The notes: generated by a model from the letters alone, not told the origin. A stretch of 64,000 nucleotides of DNA from Pseudomonas sp. S31 (GCF_016648105.1 NZ_JACVVE010000015.1:62001-126000), one strand, 5' to 3'. Counted from the stretch's first letter, positions 28,208 through 38,000 are shown. Numbers and translations: made by a program.

Positions 28208-28837
28208 GTGAGCCAATTTTTCCAGATTCATGCGGAAAACCCGCAGGCGCGCCTGATCAAGCAGGCCGTCGAAATCATCCGCAAGGGCGGCGTGGTGGTG
28301 TACCCCACCGACTCCGCCTACGCGCTGGGCTGCCAGATTGGCGACAAGAGCGCCATCGAGCGGGTTCGGCGCTTGCGCCAGTTGGACAAGCAGCACAACT
28401 TCACCCTGCTGTGCTGCGACTTGTCGCAGATGGGGCTGTTCGCCAAGATCGACACGTCCACCTTCCGCCTGCTCAAGGCGCATATCCCAGGGCCCTACAC
28501 GTTCATCCTCAATGCCACCCGCGAGGTGCCACGGCTGCTGATGCACGAAAAGCGTCGCACCATCGGCCTGCGCGTGCCGTCCAATCCGATCGTGCTGGCA
28601 TTGCTGGAAGAACTCGGCGAGCCGCTGATGAGCGTGAGCCTGATCCTGCCGCCCGAAGAAGAGCCGATGACCGATCCGTACGAGATCCGTCAGCGCCTGG
28701 AGCACCATGTCGACCTGATCATCGATGGCGGTTACGGCGACCTCAAGGCCTCGACCATCATCGACCTCACCGGTGACGAACCTGCCTTGATCCGCGAAGG
28801 CTGCGGCGACCCCACGCCGTTCATGGTCGACGCGTGA
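28208..28837 (+). CDS. YciO/Sua5-like L-threonylcarbamoyladenylate synthase family protein
   Basis: A 209-residue protein of the YrdC/Sua5 fold. It has KGGVVVYPTDSAYALGCQIG (substrate pocket), the KxR-type RLRQLDKQHNF and the PGPYTFILNAT and RTIGLRVPSNPI segments. YciO is related to TsaC, which makes the t6A precursor, but may have a separate role. I chose GTG 28208 (AGGAAG 5 nt upstream, 13 nt after the PHP stop) over longer frames. Its stop overlaps the scpA start (GTGA). Confidence 0.88.
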   Translation: MSQFFQIHAENPQARLIKQAVEIIRKGGVVVYPTDSAYALGCQIGDKSAIERVRRLRQLDKQHNFTLLCCDLSQMGLFAKIDTSTFRLLKAHIPGPYTFILNATREVPRLLMHEKRRTIGLRVPSNPIVLALLEELGEPLMSVSLILPPEEEPMTDPYEIRQRLEHHVDLIIDGGYGDLKASTIIDLTGDEPALIREGCGDPTPFMVDA

Positions 28838-29688
28838 GCCAGCTGGAAGCGTCCGCGGCGCCGGCTGCCGAGGCTGCGTCGCCGCAGCAGTTGCAGCTGG
28901 CGCTGGTCTACGGCGAAGCGCTGACCGAAATGCCGGTGGACCTGTACATCCCGCCGGACGCCCTGGAAGTCATCCTCGAAGCCTTCGAAGGCCCCCTGGA
29001 CCTGCTGCTGTACCTGATCCGCAAGCAGAACATCGACATCCTCGACATCCCGGTGGCGGAGATCACCCGCCAGTACATGGGCTACGTCGAGCTGATGAAG
29101 AGCGTGCGCCTGGAGCTGGCCGCCGAGTACCTGGTGATGGCCGCGATGCTCGCCGAGATCAAGTCGCGCATGCTGTTGCCGCGTTCGGCCGAAGTCGAGG
29201 AGGAGGAGGGCGACCCGCGCGCCGAACTGATTCGCCGGCTGCAGGAGTACGAACGGTTCAAGGCCGCCGCCGAAGGTATCGACGAATTGCCGCGGGTCGG
29301 CCGCGAGGTCGTCGTGCCGCGCCTGGAGGCCCCCCAGGCCAAGGTGCGCAAGTTGCTGCCACAGGTCAGCCTGGAAGAACTGCTGGTGTCCATGGCCGAG
29401 GTCATGCGCCGCAACGACCTGTTCGAAAGCCACCAGATCACCCGCGAGACCCTGTCTACTCGCGAACGCATGAGCGATGTGCTGGAACGTCTCAAGGGCG
29501 GCGCCTTCGTGCCGTTCGTCGAGCTGTTCGCCAGCGACGAGGGCAAGCTGGGCGTGGTGGTGACCTTCATGGCGATTCTCGAGTTGGTGAAGGAATCGCT
29601 GGTCGAACTGGTGCAGAATGCACCTTTCGCGCCGATCCATGTGCGGTTGCGCGCCGAGTCTGTCGAAGAACCCGATGAATCTGAATGA
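28834..29688 (+). CDS. scpA: Segregation and condensation protein A
   Basis: A 284-residue kleisin that bridges the two SMC heads. The conserved N-terminal helix EAFEGPLDLLLYLIRKQNIDI lies at ~50-70, followed by YLVMAAMLAEIKSRMLLPR, and the C-terminal winged helix FVPFVELFASDEGKLGVVVTFMAILELVKE. The first ~45 residues are a Pseudomonas-type extension before the domain. The start is a GTG overlapping the previous stop (GTGA). scpB follows with a 14-nt overlap. No smc gene is in the window. Confidence 0.92.
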   Translation: MSQLEASAAPAAEAASPQQLQLALVYGEALTEMPVDLYIPPDALEVILEAFEGPLDLLLYLIRKQNIDILDIPVAEITRQYMGYVELMKSVRLELAAEYLVMAAMLAEIKSRMLLPRSAEVEEEEGDPRAELIRRLQEYERFKAAAEGIDELPRVGREVVVPRLEAPQAKVRKLLPQVSLEELLVSMAEVMRRNDLFESHQITRETLSTRERMSDVLERLKGGAFVPFVELFASDEGKLGVVVTFMAILELVKESLVELVQNAPFAPIHVRLRAESVEEPDESE

Positions 29689-30451
29689 ACCCCGCGACCT
29701 GGCGTCGCTGATCGAAGCCTTTCTGCTCGCCTCGGGCAAGCCGCAATCCCTGGAGCGTCTCTACGAGCTGTTCGAGGAGGCCGAGCGCCCGGAGCCGAAG
29801 GTCTTCAAGAAGGCTCTGGAGGTCCTGGGCAAGTCCTGTGCCGGGCGTGCTTTCGAGCTCAAGGAAGTGGCCAGCGGTTACCGCCTGCAGATCCGCGAAG
29901 ACTTTGCACCCTGGGTCGGGCGGCTGTGGGAGGAACGCCCGCAACGCTACTCCCGTGCGCTGCTCGAGACCATGGCGCTGATCGCCTATCGCCAGCCGAT
30001 CACCCGTGGCGAAATCGAGGACGTGCGTGGCGTGGCGGTCAACAGCAACATCATCAAGACCTTGATCGAGCGCGAGTGGATTCGCGTGGTCGGCTACCGC
30101 GAGGTGCCCGGGCGCCCGGCGATGTTCGCCACCACCAAGGCGTTTCTCGATCACTTCAACCTCAAGAGCCTGGACGAACTGCCGGCGCTGGCCGAATTGC
30201 GCGAGATGGAGCCGGAGCCCGCACCGCTGCTCGACCCGGATGACGCGCCGGTGCCGGCGCACCTGCAGGCATTGGCCGATGCCAGCCTGGGTGAGGAAGA
30301 GGCGCTGGCCGAGCCCAAGGAAGAGACCAGCTTCCGCAGTTTGCTGGTGGAGCTGGACCAGATGGAAGAGGGCTTGAAGACCGATTTCGAGGACCTGCGC
30401 GAGGAAGAGCCCGAGGCGTCGGTGGAGGATGAGGGCAAGTTGCAGCCCTGA
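29675..30451 (+). CDS. scpB: Segregation and condensation protein B
   Basis: A 258-residue protein with two winged-helix domains: LASLIEAFLLASGKPQSLER (~8-28) and the signature YSRALLETMALIAYRQPITRGEIEDVRGV (~90-118) followed by TLIEREWIRVVGYREVPGRP. The last ~80 residues are an acidic, low-complexity tail rich in Glu. ATG 29675 lies within the scpA 3' end, giving coupled translation. The dimer binds ScpA in the condensin complex. Confidence 0.92.
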   Translation: MNLNEPRDLASLIEAFLLASGKPQSLERLYELFEEAERPEPKVFKKALEVLGKSCAGRAFELKEVASGYRLQIREDFAPWVGRLWEERPQRYSRALLETMALIAYRQPITRGEIEDVRGVAVNSNIIKTLIEREWIRVVGYREVPGRPAMFATTKAFLDHFNLKSLDELPALAELREMEPEPAPLLDPDDAPVPAHLQALADASLGEEEALAEPKEETSFRSLLVELDQMEEGLKTDFEDLREEEPEASVEDEGKLQP

Positions 30452-30464
30452 GGTTTTTTGCTGG

Positions 30465-30582
30465 TTGTACCGGCCTCTTCGCGGCGGTTCGGCGCCCCGA
30501 TAAACCCGCTCCTACAGGCTCAACGCCACATTCAGGATCGGTGATATCCCTGTAGGAGCGGGTTTACCCGCGAAGAGGCCCG
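30465..30582. repeat. Inverted pair of REP elements, left copy with an insertion
   Basis: Outer arms ggcctcttcgcgg and ccgcgaagaggcc match exactly. The left copy carries ~18 extra nt (gcggttcggcgccccgat) inside the core; the same insertion occurs at 38069-38090. Confidence 0.85.
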
Positions 30583-30741
30583 AAAGGCCTTCACATCACC
30601 ACTAGGCGGAATTCACTCCCAAAGCCCACAAAACCCTCTACCCTCCAGTGCGTTCCGCCACCGAACCGCGTATGATGCGCGGCCTTTTGGCGCGTTCGTC
30701 GCCAGATCCTCGATTTCATTCCTACACCGGGAGGTGCCCAG

Positions 30742-31806
30742 ATGAGTGAGCAAGACCTGCAAGATACCGAAATCACCCCTCCATCCGGCGAAAAGCTGCA
30801 GAAAGTGCTGGCACGCATCGGCGTCGGCTCGCGCCGTGATGTCGAAGCCTGGATCAGCCAGGGCCGCATCAAGGTCAACGGCGTCGAGGCCACCCTCGGC
30901 CTGCGCGTCGACCTGCATGACGCCATCACCGTCGACGGCAAGCTGATCAAGCGCGAGGAGGCCGCCGAGGCCACCCGCCGGGTGATCATGTACAACAAGC
31001 CCGACGGCGAGATCTGCACCCGTGACGACCCGGAAGGCCGCCCGACCGTGTTCGATCGCTTGCCGCGGCCGAAAGAGGGCCGCTGGATCAACATCGGCCG
31101 CCTGGACATCAACACCACCGGCTTGCTGCTGTTCACCACCGACGGTGAACTGGCCAACCGCCTGATGCATCCGTCCTACGAGATGGACCGCGAGTATGCG
31201 GTGCGCGTGCGCGGTGAAGTCGACGACGAGATGATCGACCGCCTGAAGGCAGGCGTGATGCTCGAGGACGGCCCGACCAAGTTCACCGATATCCAGAAGG
31301 CACCCGGTGGCGAAGGCTTCAACCACTGGTACCACTGCGTGGTGATGGAAGGTCGCAACCGCGAAGTTCGCCGCTTGTGGGAGTCTCAGGGCATGGTGGT
31401 CAGCCGCCTGAAGCGGGTTCGCTTCGGCCCGGTGTTCCTCAACTCCGATCTGCCGATGGGCCGCTGGCGTGAAATGACCCAGGGCGAGATCGACATCCTG
31501 GCCGCCGAAGTGGGCTTGCAGCCGGTGGCGCTGCCGGCCATGAACCTCAAGACCAAGGACCGCATGGAGCGCATGCAGCGCAAGTCCAGCCGGCCGATGG
31601 GGCGCAACGAGCGGGTACGCAACCTGCGACCGGCCCATGAAGCCGGTGCTGCCGAGCGCCCTGCTCGCCAGCCGCGTGAAGAAGCCCCGCGCAAGGGCGG
31701 GCGTGGCAGCGCCGTGGCCGAGCGTCCGAGCGACATGCGCAAGCGCCCGTCCAAGCCGGACGGCGACAAGCCAGCAGGTCGCGGTCGCGGTAAACCGCGT
31801 GGTTGA
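30742..31806 (+). CDS. rluB: 23S rRNA pseudouridine synthase RluB
   Basis: A 354-residue enzyme that makes pseudouridine 2605 (E. coli numbering) in 23S rRNA. An N-terminal S4 domain (GEKLQKVLARIGVGSRRDVEAWI, residues ~13-35) precedes the catalytic domain with GRLDINTTGLLLFTTDG holding the catalytic Asp. The C-terminal ~85 residues are a basic, low-complexity tail rich in Arg, Pro and Gly, probably for rRNA binding. GGGAGG lies 7 nt before ATG. A -10-like TATGAT is at 30671-30676, so it has its own promoter after the REP pair. Confidence 0.93.
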   Translation: MSEQDLQDTEITPPSGEKLQKVLARIGVGSRRDVEAWISQGRIKVNGVEATLGLRVDLHDAITVDGKLIKREEAAEATRRVIMYNKPDGEICTRDDPEGRPTVFDRLPRPKEGRWINIGRLDINTTGLLLFTTDGELANRLMHPSYEMDREYAVRVRGEVDDEMIDRLKAGVMLEDGPTKFTDIQKAPGGEGFNHWYHCVVMEGRNREVRRLWESQGMVVSRLKRVRFGPVFLNSDLPMGRWREMTQGEIDILAAEVGLQPVALPAMNLKTKDRMERMQRKSSRPMGRNERVRNLRPAHEAGAAERPARQPREEAPRKGGRGSAVAERPSDMRKRPSKPDGDKPAGRGRGKPRG

Positions 31807-31824
31807 TTTGCAGCGGTGATGACA

Positions 31825-31850
31825 GGCCAGCCTTCGGGCTGGCTTTTTTA
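31825..31850 (+). terminator. Intrinsic terminator of rluB
   Basis: Stem GCCAGCC/GGCTGGC with UUCG tetraloop at 31826-31843, followed by a run of seven T. Confidence 0.93.
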
Positions 31851-31900
31851 CGCCTGCAACTTGTTGAACTGAAAGATTATTTCGGACGACTGGCAAGTTC

Positions 31901-31929
31901 TTGAACCATCTTGTAAAGAAATATATACA
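31901..31929 (+). promoter_or_regulatory. Candidate sigma-70 promoter upstream of aroP (distal)
   Basis: TTGAAC (31901-31906), 17-nt spacer, TATACA (31924-31929). The PhhR-type box at 31912-31929 overlaps spacer and -10, a repressor-like position. Confidence 0.45.
31912..31929 (+). promoter_or_regulatory. PhhR/TyrR-type box 1 upstream of aroP
   Basis: TGTAAA-GAAATA-TATACA, 11 of 12 positions of the TyrR/PhhR consensus TGTAAA-N6-TTTACA. Confidence 0.65.
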
Positions 31930-31972
31930 AAATCGTGCGAATTCAGCTCGGGCTGCGGATTTTCCGGCACCG

Positions 31973-31990
31973 TGTAAACAGAACTTGCCA
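31973..31990 (+). promoter_or_regulatory. PhhR/TyrR-type box 2 upstream of aroP
   Basis: TGTAAA-CAGAAC-TTGCCA, 10 of 12 consensus positions, 61 nt after box 1 (about six helical turns), as for paired TyrR boxes. Confidence 0.5.
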
Positions 31991-32110
31991 TCCCTGTGCT
32001 TCCCCCCACCCTGCCAATTACCCTCACCCCCTTGCCGCAACCCCTCTACACCGCTGAGATAGCGGCCATTGCCGTGCGCAAGAAGCCCGACCGCAGAGCC
32101 GGGTCTACAG

Positions 32111-32118
32111 AACAAGAA
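32111..32118 (+). promoter_or_regulatory. Hfq/Crc-type A-rich (CA) motif before the leader ORF
   Basis: AACAAGAA fits AAnAAnAA exactly and lies 2 nt before the GGAGG of the small frame at 32130. Such motifs near start sites are bound by Hfq with Crc to repress translation in Pseudomonas. Confidence 0.5.
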
Positions 32119-32129
32119 ACGGAGGCGCC

Positions 32130-32330
32130 ATGTACGCCGATCACCAAGCCTTCCAAGGCCTTCACCCCAGGAACGCTGCGTTTTTCTTTCGGGAATCGAC
32201 GCAACGCGTTGACGCCTGCGCGCTTGCGGGGGTATACAGTGCGCCGCGTTTTACCTGTGACCCTCCTGCGTACCCGCGCACTCTTGTTCAAGGTCGGTTG
32301 ATCGGCCTGTGCTCAAGAAACCCAAGGTAA
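32130..32330 (+). CDS. Possible 66-residue leader ORF upstream of aroP
   Basis: ATG with a strong GGAGG 4 nt upstream; begins MYADHQAFQGLHPRNAAFFF, with four Phe and one Tyr in the first 20 codons, and ends 81 nt before aroP. The later part looks like random reading frame. It could be a regulatory leader peptide for an aromatic amino acid permease, or chance. The rest of the 31,851-32,411 spacer shows PhhR boxes and promoter-like motifs but no other gene. Confidence 0.3.
   Translation: MYADHQAFQGLHPRNAAFFFRESTQRVDACALAGVYSAPRFTCDPPAYPRTLVQGRLIGLCSRNPR
32209..32238 (+). promoter_or_regulatory. Candidate sigma-70 promoter upstream of aroP (proximal)
   Basis: TTGACG (32209-32214), 18-nt spacer, TATACA (32233-32238); would give a leader of about 165 nt. 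Confidence 0.4.
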
Positions 32331-32386
32331 CCACCTTGCCCATTCCGCTGCGCCACGAGCGCGGTGGGTCCGATTCCGTCACAGAT

Positions 32387-32394
32387 AAAAACAA
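32387..32394 (+). promoter_or_regulatory. Hfq/Crc-type CA motif at the aroP start
   Basis: AAAAACAA fits AAnAAnAA exactly and ends 3 nt before the AGGTGA ribosome-binding site of aroP. Confidence 0.55.
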
Positions 32395-32411
32395 TGCAGG
32401 TGACTTCGTTC

Positions 32412-33830
32412 ATGAGTGGACAAAACATGCATTCAGGCGAGCTGAAGCGGGGCCTGAAGAACCGCCACATCCAATTGATCGCCCTCGGCGGCGCGATTGG
32501 TACCGGCCTGTTCCTGGGCTCGGCTGGGGTGATGAAATCCGCCGGGCCGTCGATGATCCTCGGCTACGCCATCTGCGGCTTCATCGCCTTCATGATCATG
32601 CGCCAACTGGGCGAGATGATCGTCGAGGAGCCGGTGGCCGGCTCGTTCAGCCACTTCGCCCACACCTACTGGGGCGGTTTTGCCGGTTTCCTCTCGGGCT
32701 GGAACTGCTGGGTGCTGTACATCCTGGTCGGCATGTCCGAACTGTCTGCTGTCGGCAAGTACATCCATTACTGGTGGCCAGAGATCCCGACCTGGGTCAC
32801 GGCGGCTGGTTTCTTCCTGCTGATCAACGCCATCAACCTGATGAACGTCAAGGTCTTCGGCGAGGCCGAGTTCTGGTTCGCCATCATCAAGGTTGCGGCG
32901 ATCGTCGGCATGATCGCCCTGGGCGCCTACCTGCTGACCAGCGGCAGCGGTGGCCCGGACGCCTCGGTGAGCAACCTGTGGTCGCATGGCGGCTTCTTCC
33001 CGCACGGGGTCAGCGGCTTGGTGATGGCCCTGGCGTTCATCATGTTCTCGTTCGGTGGCCTGGAAATGCTCGGCTTCACCGCTGCCGAGGCCGATAAACC
33101 GAAGACCGTGATCCCCAAGGCGATCAACCAGGTCATCTACCGCATCCTGATCTTCTATGTCGGCGCCCTGGTGGTGTTGCTGTCGCTGACCCCCTGGGAC
33201 AGCCTGGTCGCCAGCATCGACGCGTCTGGCGGCAGCTATGGCAGCAGCCCGTTCGTCCAGGTGTTCTCGATGCTGGGCAGCGATACGGCCGCCAATCTGC
33301 TGAACTTCGTAGTACTGACTGCGGCGCTGTCGGTGTACAACAGCGGCACCTACTGCAACGCGCGGATGCTGCTGGGCATGGCCGAGCAGGGTGATGCCCC
33401 GGCGGCCCTGGCCAAGGTCGACAAGCGCGGCGTGCCGGTGCGTTCGATCCTGGTATCGGCGGCCGTGACCCTGATCGCCGTGCTGCTCAACTACCTGATG
33501 CCGCAGAATGCCCTGGAGCTGCTGATGTCTCTGGTGGTGGCGACCCTGGTGATCAACTGGGCGATGATCAGCTACTCGCACCTGAAGTTCCGCCAGCACC
33601 TTGACCGTACCGGGCAGAAGCCACTGTTCAAGGCGCTGTTCTACCCGTATGGCAACTACGTGGTGCTGGCCTTCGTGGTGTTGATCCTCGGCATCATGCT
33701 GCAGATCCCAGGCATCCAGGTGTCGGTGTATGCGATTCCGGTGTGGCTGGTGGCGATGTTCCTGGCCTACCTGATCAAGGGCAAGCGCCAGGTTCCCGTG
33801 AAGCCTGCTGCCGGTAGTGCAGTGAAGTAA
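32412..33830 (+). CDS. aroP: Aromatic amino acid permease AroP (APC family)
   Basis: A 472-residue proton-coupled inner-membrane importer of Phe, Tyr and Trp, with twelve predicted helices. It has the family motif RHIQLIALGGAIGTGLFLGS at ~15-35 with the GAIGTGLF substrate loop, then VEEPVAGSFSHFAHTYWG and FSFGGLEMLGFTAAEADKP. AroP, PheP and other APC members are hard to separate; the gene's company with phhA/phhR and the PhhR boxes favour an aromatic substrate. I chose ATG 32412 (AGGTGA 8 nt upstream); a GTG frame begins 16 codons earlier. It supplies phenylalanine to the PhhA pathway encoded 11 kb away. Confidence 0.87.
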   Translation: MSGQNMHSGELKRGLKNRHIQLIALGGAIGTGLFLGSAGVMKSAGPSMILGYAICGFIAFMIMRQLGEMIVEEPVAGSFSHFAHTYWGGFAGFLSGWNCWVLYILVGMSELSAVGKYIHYWWPEIPTWVTAAGFFLLINAINLMNVKVFGEAEFWFAIIKVAAIVGMIALGAYLLTSGSGGPDASVSNLWSHGGFFPHGVSGLVMALAFIMFSFGGLEMLGFTAAEADKPKTVIPKAINQVIYRILIFYVGALVVLLSLTPWDSLVASIDASGGSYGSSPFVQVFSMLGSDTAANLLNFVVLTAALSVYNSGTYCNARMLLGMAEQGDAPAALAKVDKRGVPVRSILVSAAVTLIAVLLNYLMPQNALELLMSLVVATLVINWAMISYSHLKFRQHLDRTGQKPLFKALFYPYGNYVVLAFVVLILGIMLQIPGIQVSVYAIPVWLVAMFLAYLIKGKRQVPVKPAAGSAVK

Positions 33831-33848
33831 GCGCAAGCGATTTGCATG

Positions 33849-33883
33849 AACCCGATGTCAGGTGGCTGGCATCGGGTTTTTTA
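33849..33883 (+). terminator. Intrinsic terminator of aroP
   Basis: Stem AACCCGATG (33849-33857) with CATCGGGTT (33870-33878), followed by TTTTTT. Confidence 0.9.
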
Positions 33884-33887
33884 TTGC

Positions 33888-33971
33888 CTGTGCCGGCCCT
33901 TTCGCGGGTAAACCCGCTCCTACAGGGACTGCACTGCCCCCTGTAGGAGCGGGTTTACCCGCGAAGAGGCC
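33888..33971. repeat. Inverted pair of REP elements
   Basis: Left cgcgggtaaacccgctcc and right ggagcgggtttacccgcg, ~18 nt apart, directly after the aroP terminator. Outer bases differ between the copies (ccctttcg versus cgaagagg). Confidence 0.87.
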
Positions 33972-33990
33972 ATAGCAGCCAACAGAAATC

Positions 33991-34875
33991 TCAGATCTGC
34001 TCCAGCAACCAACTCCGAAACGCCCGCAACGAAGGCAGCGCCTCATTGCGCGGCGGATAGATCAGGTAGTAACTGCGCTGGCTGGCAACCGCCGTCCCTG
34101 GGCTGAACAGTTCGCCCTTGGCCAGTTCTTCCTCCACCAGTATCCGCGGCACCAAGCCAATGCCGATCCCCGCCCGCACCGCCTGGATCAGGTGCGAGGT
34201 CAGCTCGAAGCTCGGCCCCAGGCGCATCGCCCGGTGCGGCAGGCCGTGGTGGGAAAACCATTCTCCCCAGGCGTGCGGGTTGTTGGCCACGTTCAGCAAG
34301 ACTTCCTCGCTGATCCGCGTCGGCCCCCAGCCCTGGGCATCGCCTCCGGCCTCGGGCGGCAGGATCACCACCAGTTCCTCGGCGTGCAGGCGGTGGCAGA
34401 TCAACCCCGGCAGGTCGTGGCTGGCCACGCCGATGGCGGCGTCGATCTCGCTGGTGGCGAAATCGATGGCTTCGATGCGTGAATGGATGTGCACCAGCAT
34501 GCCGGGGTGCGCACCGTAGAACGCATGCAGGCGCGGCAGCAGCCACTTGGAGCCGAAGGTCGGCAGGGTTGCCAGGCGCAAGGTGCCAACCCCGGACTGG
34601 TAGGCCAGCGCCTGCAGGGTCGCGCTGCGGATGCGCCCCAACGCCTCGCTCAGTTCGCGCTGGTACAGCCGGCCGACGTCGGTCAGCTGTACCTGGCGGC
34701 CTTCGCGGCGGAACAGCGTGAGGCCAAGCTGTTGCTCCAGGGCTTGTACCTGGCGGCTGACCGCGCTCTGGGTCAGCGACAGTTCGGCAGCGGCGCGGGT
34801 GTAGCTTTCATGCCGGGCGGCGGCCTCGAAAGCCAGCAGCAGTGACATCGACGGGGTGAGGTGGCGGTAATTCAT
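33991..34875 (-). CDS. LysR family transcriptional regulator
   Basis: A 294-residue regulator of the GcvA-like branch. The N-terminal HTH is SLLLAFEAAARHESYTRAAA then LSLTQSAVSRQVQALEQQLG, followed by a LysR substrate-binding domain (LATLPTFGSKWLLPRLHAF; GIGIGLVPRILVEEELAKGEL). It is divergent from ydiJ, 152 nt away, and is the natural candidate to control it. A GATA-N10-TATC inverted repeat near 34893-34910 lies in the spacer. The inducer is unknown. Confidence 0.9.
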   Translation of the reverse strand: MNYRHLTPSMSLLLAFEAAARHESYTRAAAELSLTQSAVSRQVQALEQQLGLTLFRREGRQVQLTDVGRLYQRELSEALGRIRSATLQALAYQSGVGTLRLATLPTFGSKWLLPRLHAFYGAHPGMLVHIHSRIEAIDFATSEIDAAIGVASHDLPGLICHRLHAEELVVILPPEAGGDAQGWGPTRISEEVLLNVANNPHAWGEWFSHHGLPHRAMRLGPSFELTSHLIQAVRAGIGIGLVPRILVEEELAKGELFSPGTAVASQRSYYLIYPPRNEALPSLRAFRSWLLEQI

Positions 34876-35027
34876 TCATAAAAGTCATCGATAGCGGCAG
34901 GATTATCCGTTTGCCCCCAGAGCGAAACTACAGGAACATTGGCCCATGCGTCATCCCTGCATGCAACGACCCATGCCGGAACGACAGGTTTCCCGTGAAT
35001 TAGCCAATATCAAGAGGCCATCCTTCG

Positions 35028-38000
35028 ATGATCGCCCAGCTGCAGACCACCCCACCGAGCGCCAACTATCCCGAATTCCTCGAAGCCCTGCGCAACAGCG
35101 GCTTCCGTGGCCAGATCAGTGCCGACTACGCCACCCGTACGGTGCTGGCCACCGACAACTCGATCTATCAGCGGCTGCCCCAGGCGGCGGTGTTCCCGCT
35201 GGACGCCGACGACGTGGCGCGGGTCGCCACGCTGATGGGTGAGGCGCGCTTCCAGCAGGTCAAGCTGACCCCGCGTGGCGGCGGCACCGGTACCAACGGC
35301 CAGTCGCTGACCGATGGGATCGTCGTCGACCTGTCGCGGCACATGAACAAGATCCTCGAAATCAATGTCGAGGAGCGTTGGGTGCGGGTCCAGGCCGGTG
35401 TGGTCAAGGACCAGCTCAATGCCGCGCTCAAGCCCCACGGCCTGTTCTTCGCCCCAGAGCTATCCACCTCCAACCGCGCCACCGTCGGCGGCATGATCAA
35501 TACCGATGCCAGCGGCCAGGGCAGTTGCACGTATGGCAAGACCCGCGACCACGTGCTCGAGTTGCACAGCGTGCTGCTCGGCGGTGAGCGTCTGCACAGC
35601 CTGCCGATCGACGATGCCGCGCTGGAGCTGGCCTGTGCCGCGCCAGGCCGAGCCGGTGAGGTTTACCGCATGGCCCGCGAGATCCAGGAAACCCAGGCCG
35701 AACTGATCGAGTCGACCTTCCCCAAGCTCAACCGCTGTCTGACTGGCTACGACCTGGCCCACCTGCGCGACGACCAGGGCCGCTTCAACCTCAACAGCGT
35801 GCTGTGCGGGGCCGAGGGTTCACTGGGCTACGTGGTCGAGGCCAAGCTCAATGTGCTGCCGATTCCGAAGTATGCGGTGCTGGTCAACGTTCGCTACACC
35901 AGCTTCATGGACGCCTTGCGCGATGCCAATGCGCTGATGGCGCTCAAGCCGCTGTCGATCGAGACCGTGGATTCCAAGGTGCTCATGCTGGCGATGAAGG
36001 ACATCGTCTGGCACAGCGTGGCCGAATACTTCCCGGCCGACCCCGAGCGCCCGACCCTGGGCATCAACCTGGTGGAGTTCTGCGGCGATGAGCCGGCTGA
36101 GGTCAACGCCCGGGTCGAGGCGTTCATCGAGCACCTGCGCAGCGATACCAGCGTCGAGCGCCTGGGCCACACCTTGGCTGAGGGGGCCGAGGCCGTGACC
36201 CGCGTCTACACCATGCGCAAGCGCTCGGTGGGCCTGCTCGGCAACGTCGAGGGCGAGGTGCGTCCGCAGCCGTTCGTCGAAGACACCGCAGTGCCGCCGG
36301 AGCAGCTGGCGGACTACATCGCCGACTTCCGTGCGTTGCTCGACGGCTATGGCCTGGCCTACGGCATGTTCGGCCACGTCGATGCCGGCGTGCTGCACGT
36401 GCGTCCGGCGCTGGACATGAAGGACCCGGCCCAGGCCGCGCTGGTCAAGCCGATCTCCGATGCCGTGGCGGCATTGACCAAAAGCTACGGCGGCCTGCTC
36501 TGGGGCGAGCACGGCAAGGGCCTGCGGTCTGAGTACGTGCCGGAGTATTTCGGCGAGCTGTACCCTGCGTTGCAGCGCTTGAAGGGCGCCTTCGACCCGC
36601 ACAACCAGCTCAACCCAGGCAAGATCTGCACTCCGCCGGACAGCGCCGAAGGCCTGACCAAGGTCGATGGCGTGACCCTGCGCGGCGACCTCGACCGCAC
36701 CATCGACGAGCGCGTCTGGCAGGACTTCCCCAGCGCCGTGCACTGCAACGGCAACGGCGCCTGCTACAACTACGATCCCAACGACGCCATGTGCCCGTCG
36801 TGGAAGGCCACTCGCGAACGCCAGCATTCGCCCAAGGGCCGCGCTTCGCTGATGCGCGAGTGGCTGCGCCTGCAGGGCGAGGCGAACATCGACGTGCTGG
36901 CTGCGGCGCGCAACAAGGTGTCGTGGCTCAAGGGCCTGCCGGCGCGCCTGCGCAACAACCGTGCGCGCAACCAGGGGCAAGAGGACTTCTCCCATGAGGT
37001 CTACGACGCCATGGCCGGTTGCCTGGCGTGCAAGTCGTGCGCCGGGCAATGCCCGATCAAGGTCAACGTGCCTGATTTCCGCTCGCGCTTCCTCGAGCTG
37101 TACCACGGCCGTTACCAGCGCCCCTTGCGTGACTACCTGATCGGCTCGCTCGAGTTCACCATTCCCTACCTGGCCCATGCGCCGGGTCTTTACAACGCTG
37201 TGATGGGCTCGAAGTGGGTGAGCAGGCTGCTGGCCGACAAGATCGGCATGGTCGACAGCCCGCTGATCAGCCGTTTCAACTTCCAGTCGACCCTGACCCG
37301 TTGCAAGGTCGGCGTGGCCAGCGTGCCGGCCCTGATGGAGCTGACCCCGGCCCAGCGCGAGCGCAGTATCGTGCTGGTGCAGGATGCCTTCACCCGTTAC
37401 TTCGAGACGTCGGTGCTGGCCAACTTCATCGAGCTGGCCCATCGCCTCGGTCACCGGGTGTTCCTGGCGCCGTACAGTGCCAATGGCAAGCCGCTGCACG
37501 TGCAGGGCTTCCTCGGCGCCTTCGCCAAGGCAGCGATCCGCAACGCCACCCAGCTCAAGGCCCTGGCCGACTGCGGTGTGCCGCTGGTGGGCCTGGACCC
37601 GGCGATGACCCTGGTCTACCGCCAGGAGTACCAGAAGGTGCCAGGCCTGGAGGCATGCCCGACGGTGCTGTTGCCGCAAGAGTGGCTGGTCGACGTGCTG
37701 CCCGAGCAGGCCGTTGGCGGCGCGCCGGAGCATTTCCGTCTGATGGCGCACTGCACCGAGAAGACCAACGTGCCGGCCAGCACCAAGCAGTGGGAGCAGG
37801 TGTTCGCGCGCCTGGGGCTGAAGCTGGTGACCGAGGCCACCGGTTGCTGCGGCATGTCTGGCACCTACGGGCATGAGGCGCGTAATCAGGACACCTCGCG
37901 GACGATCTTCGAGCAGTCGTGGGCGACCAAGCTGGACAAGCAGGGCGAGGCGTTGGCGACCGGTTATTCGTGCCGCAGCCAGGTCAAGCGCATGACCGAG

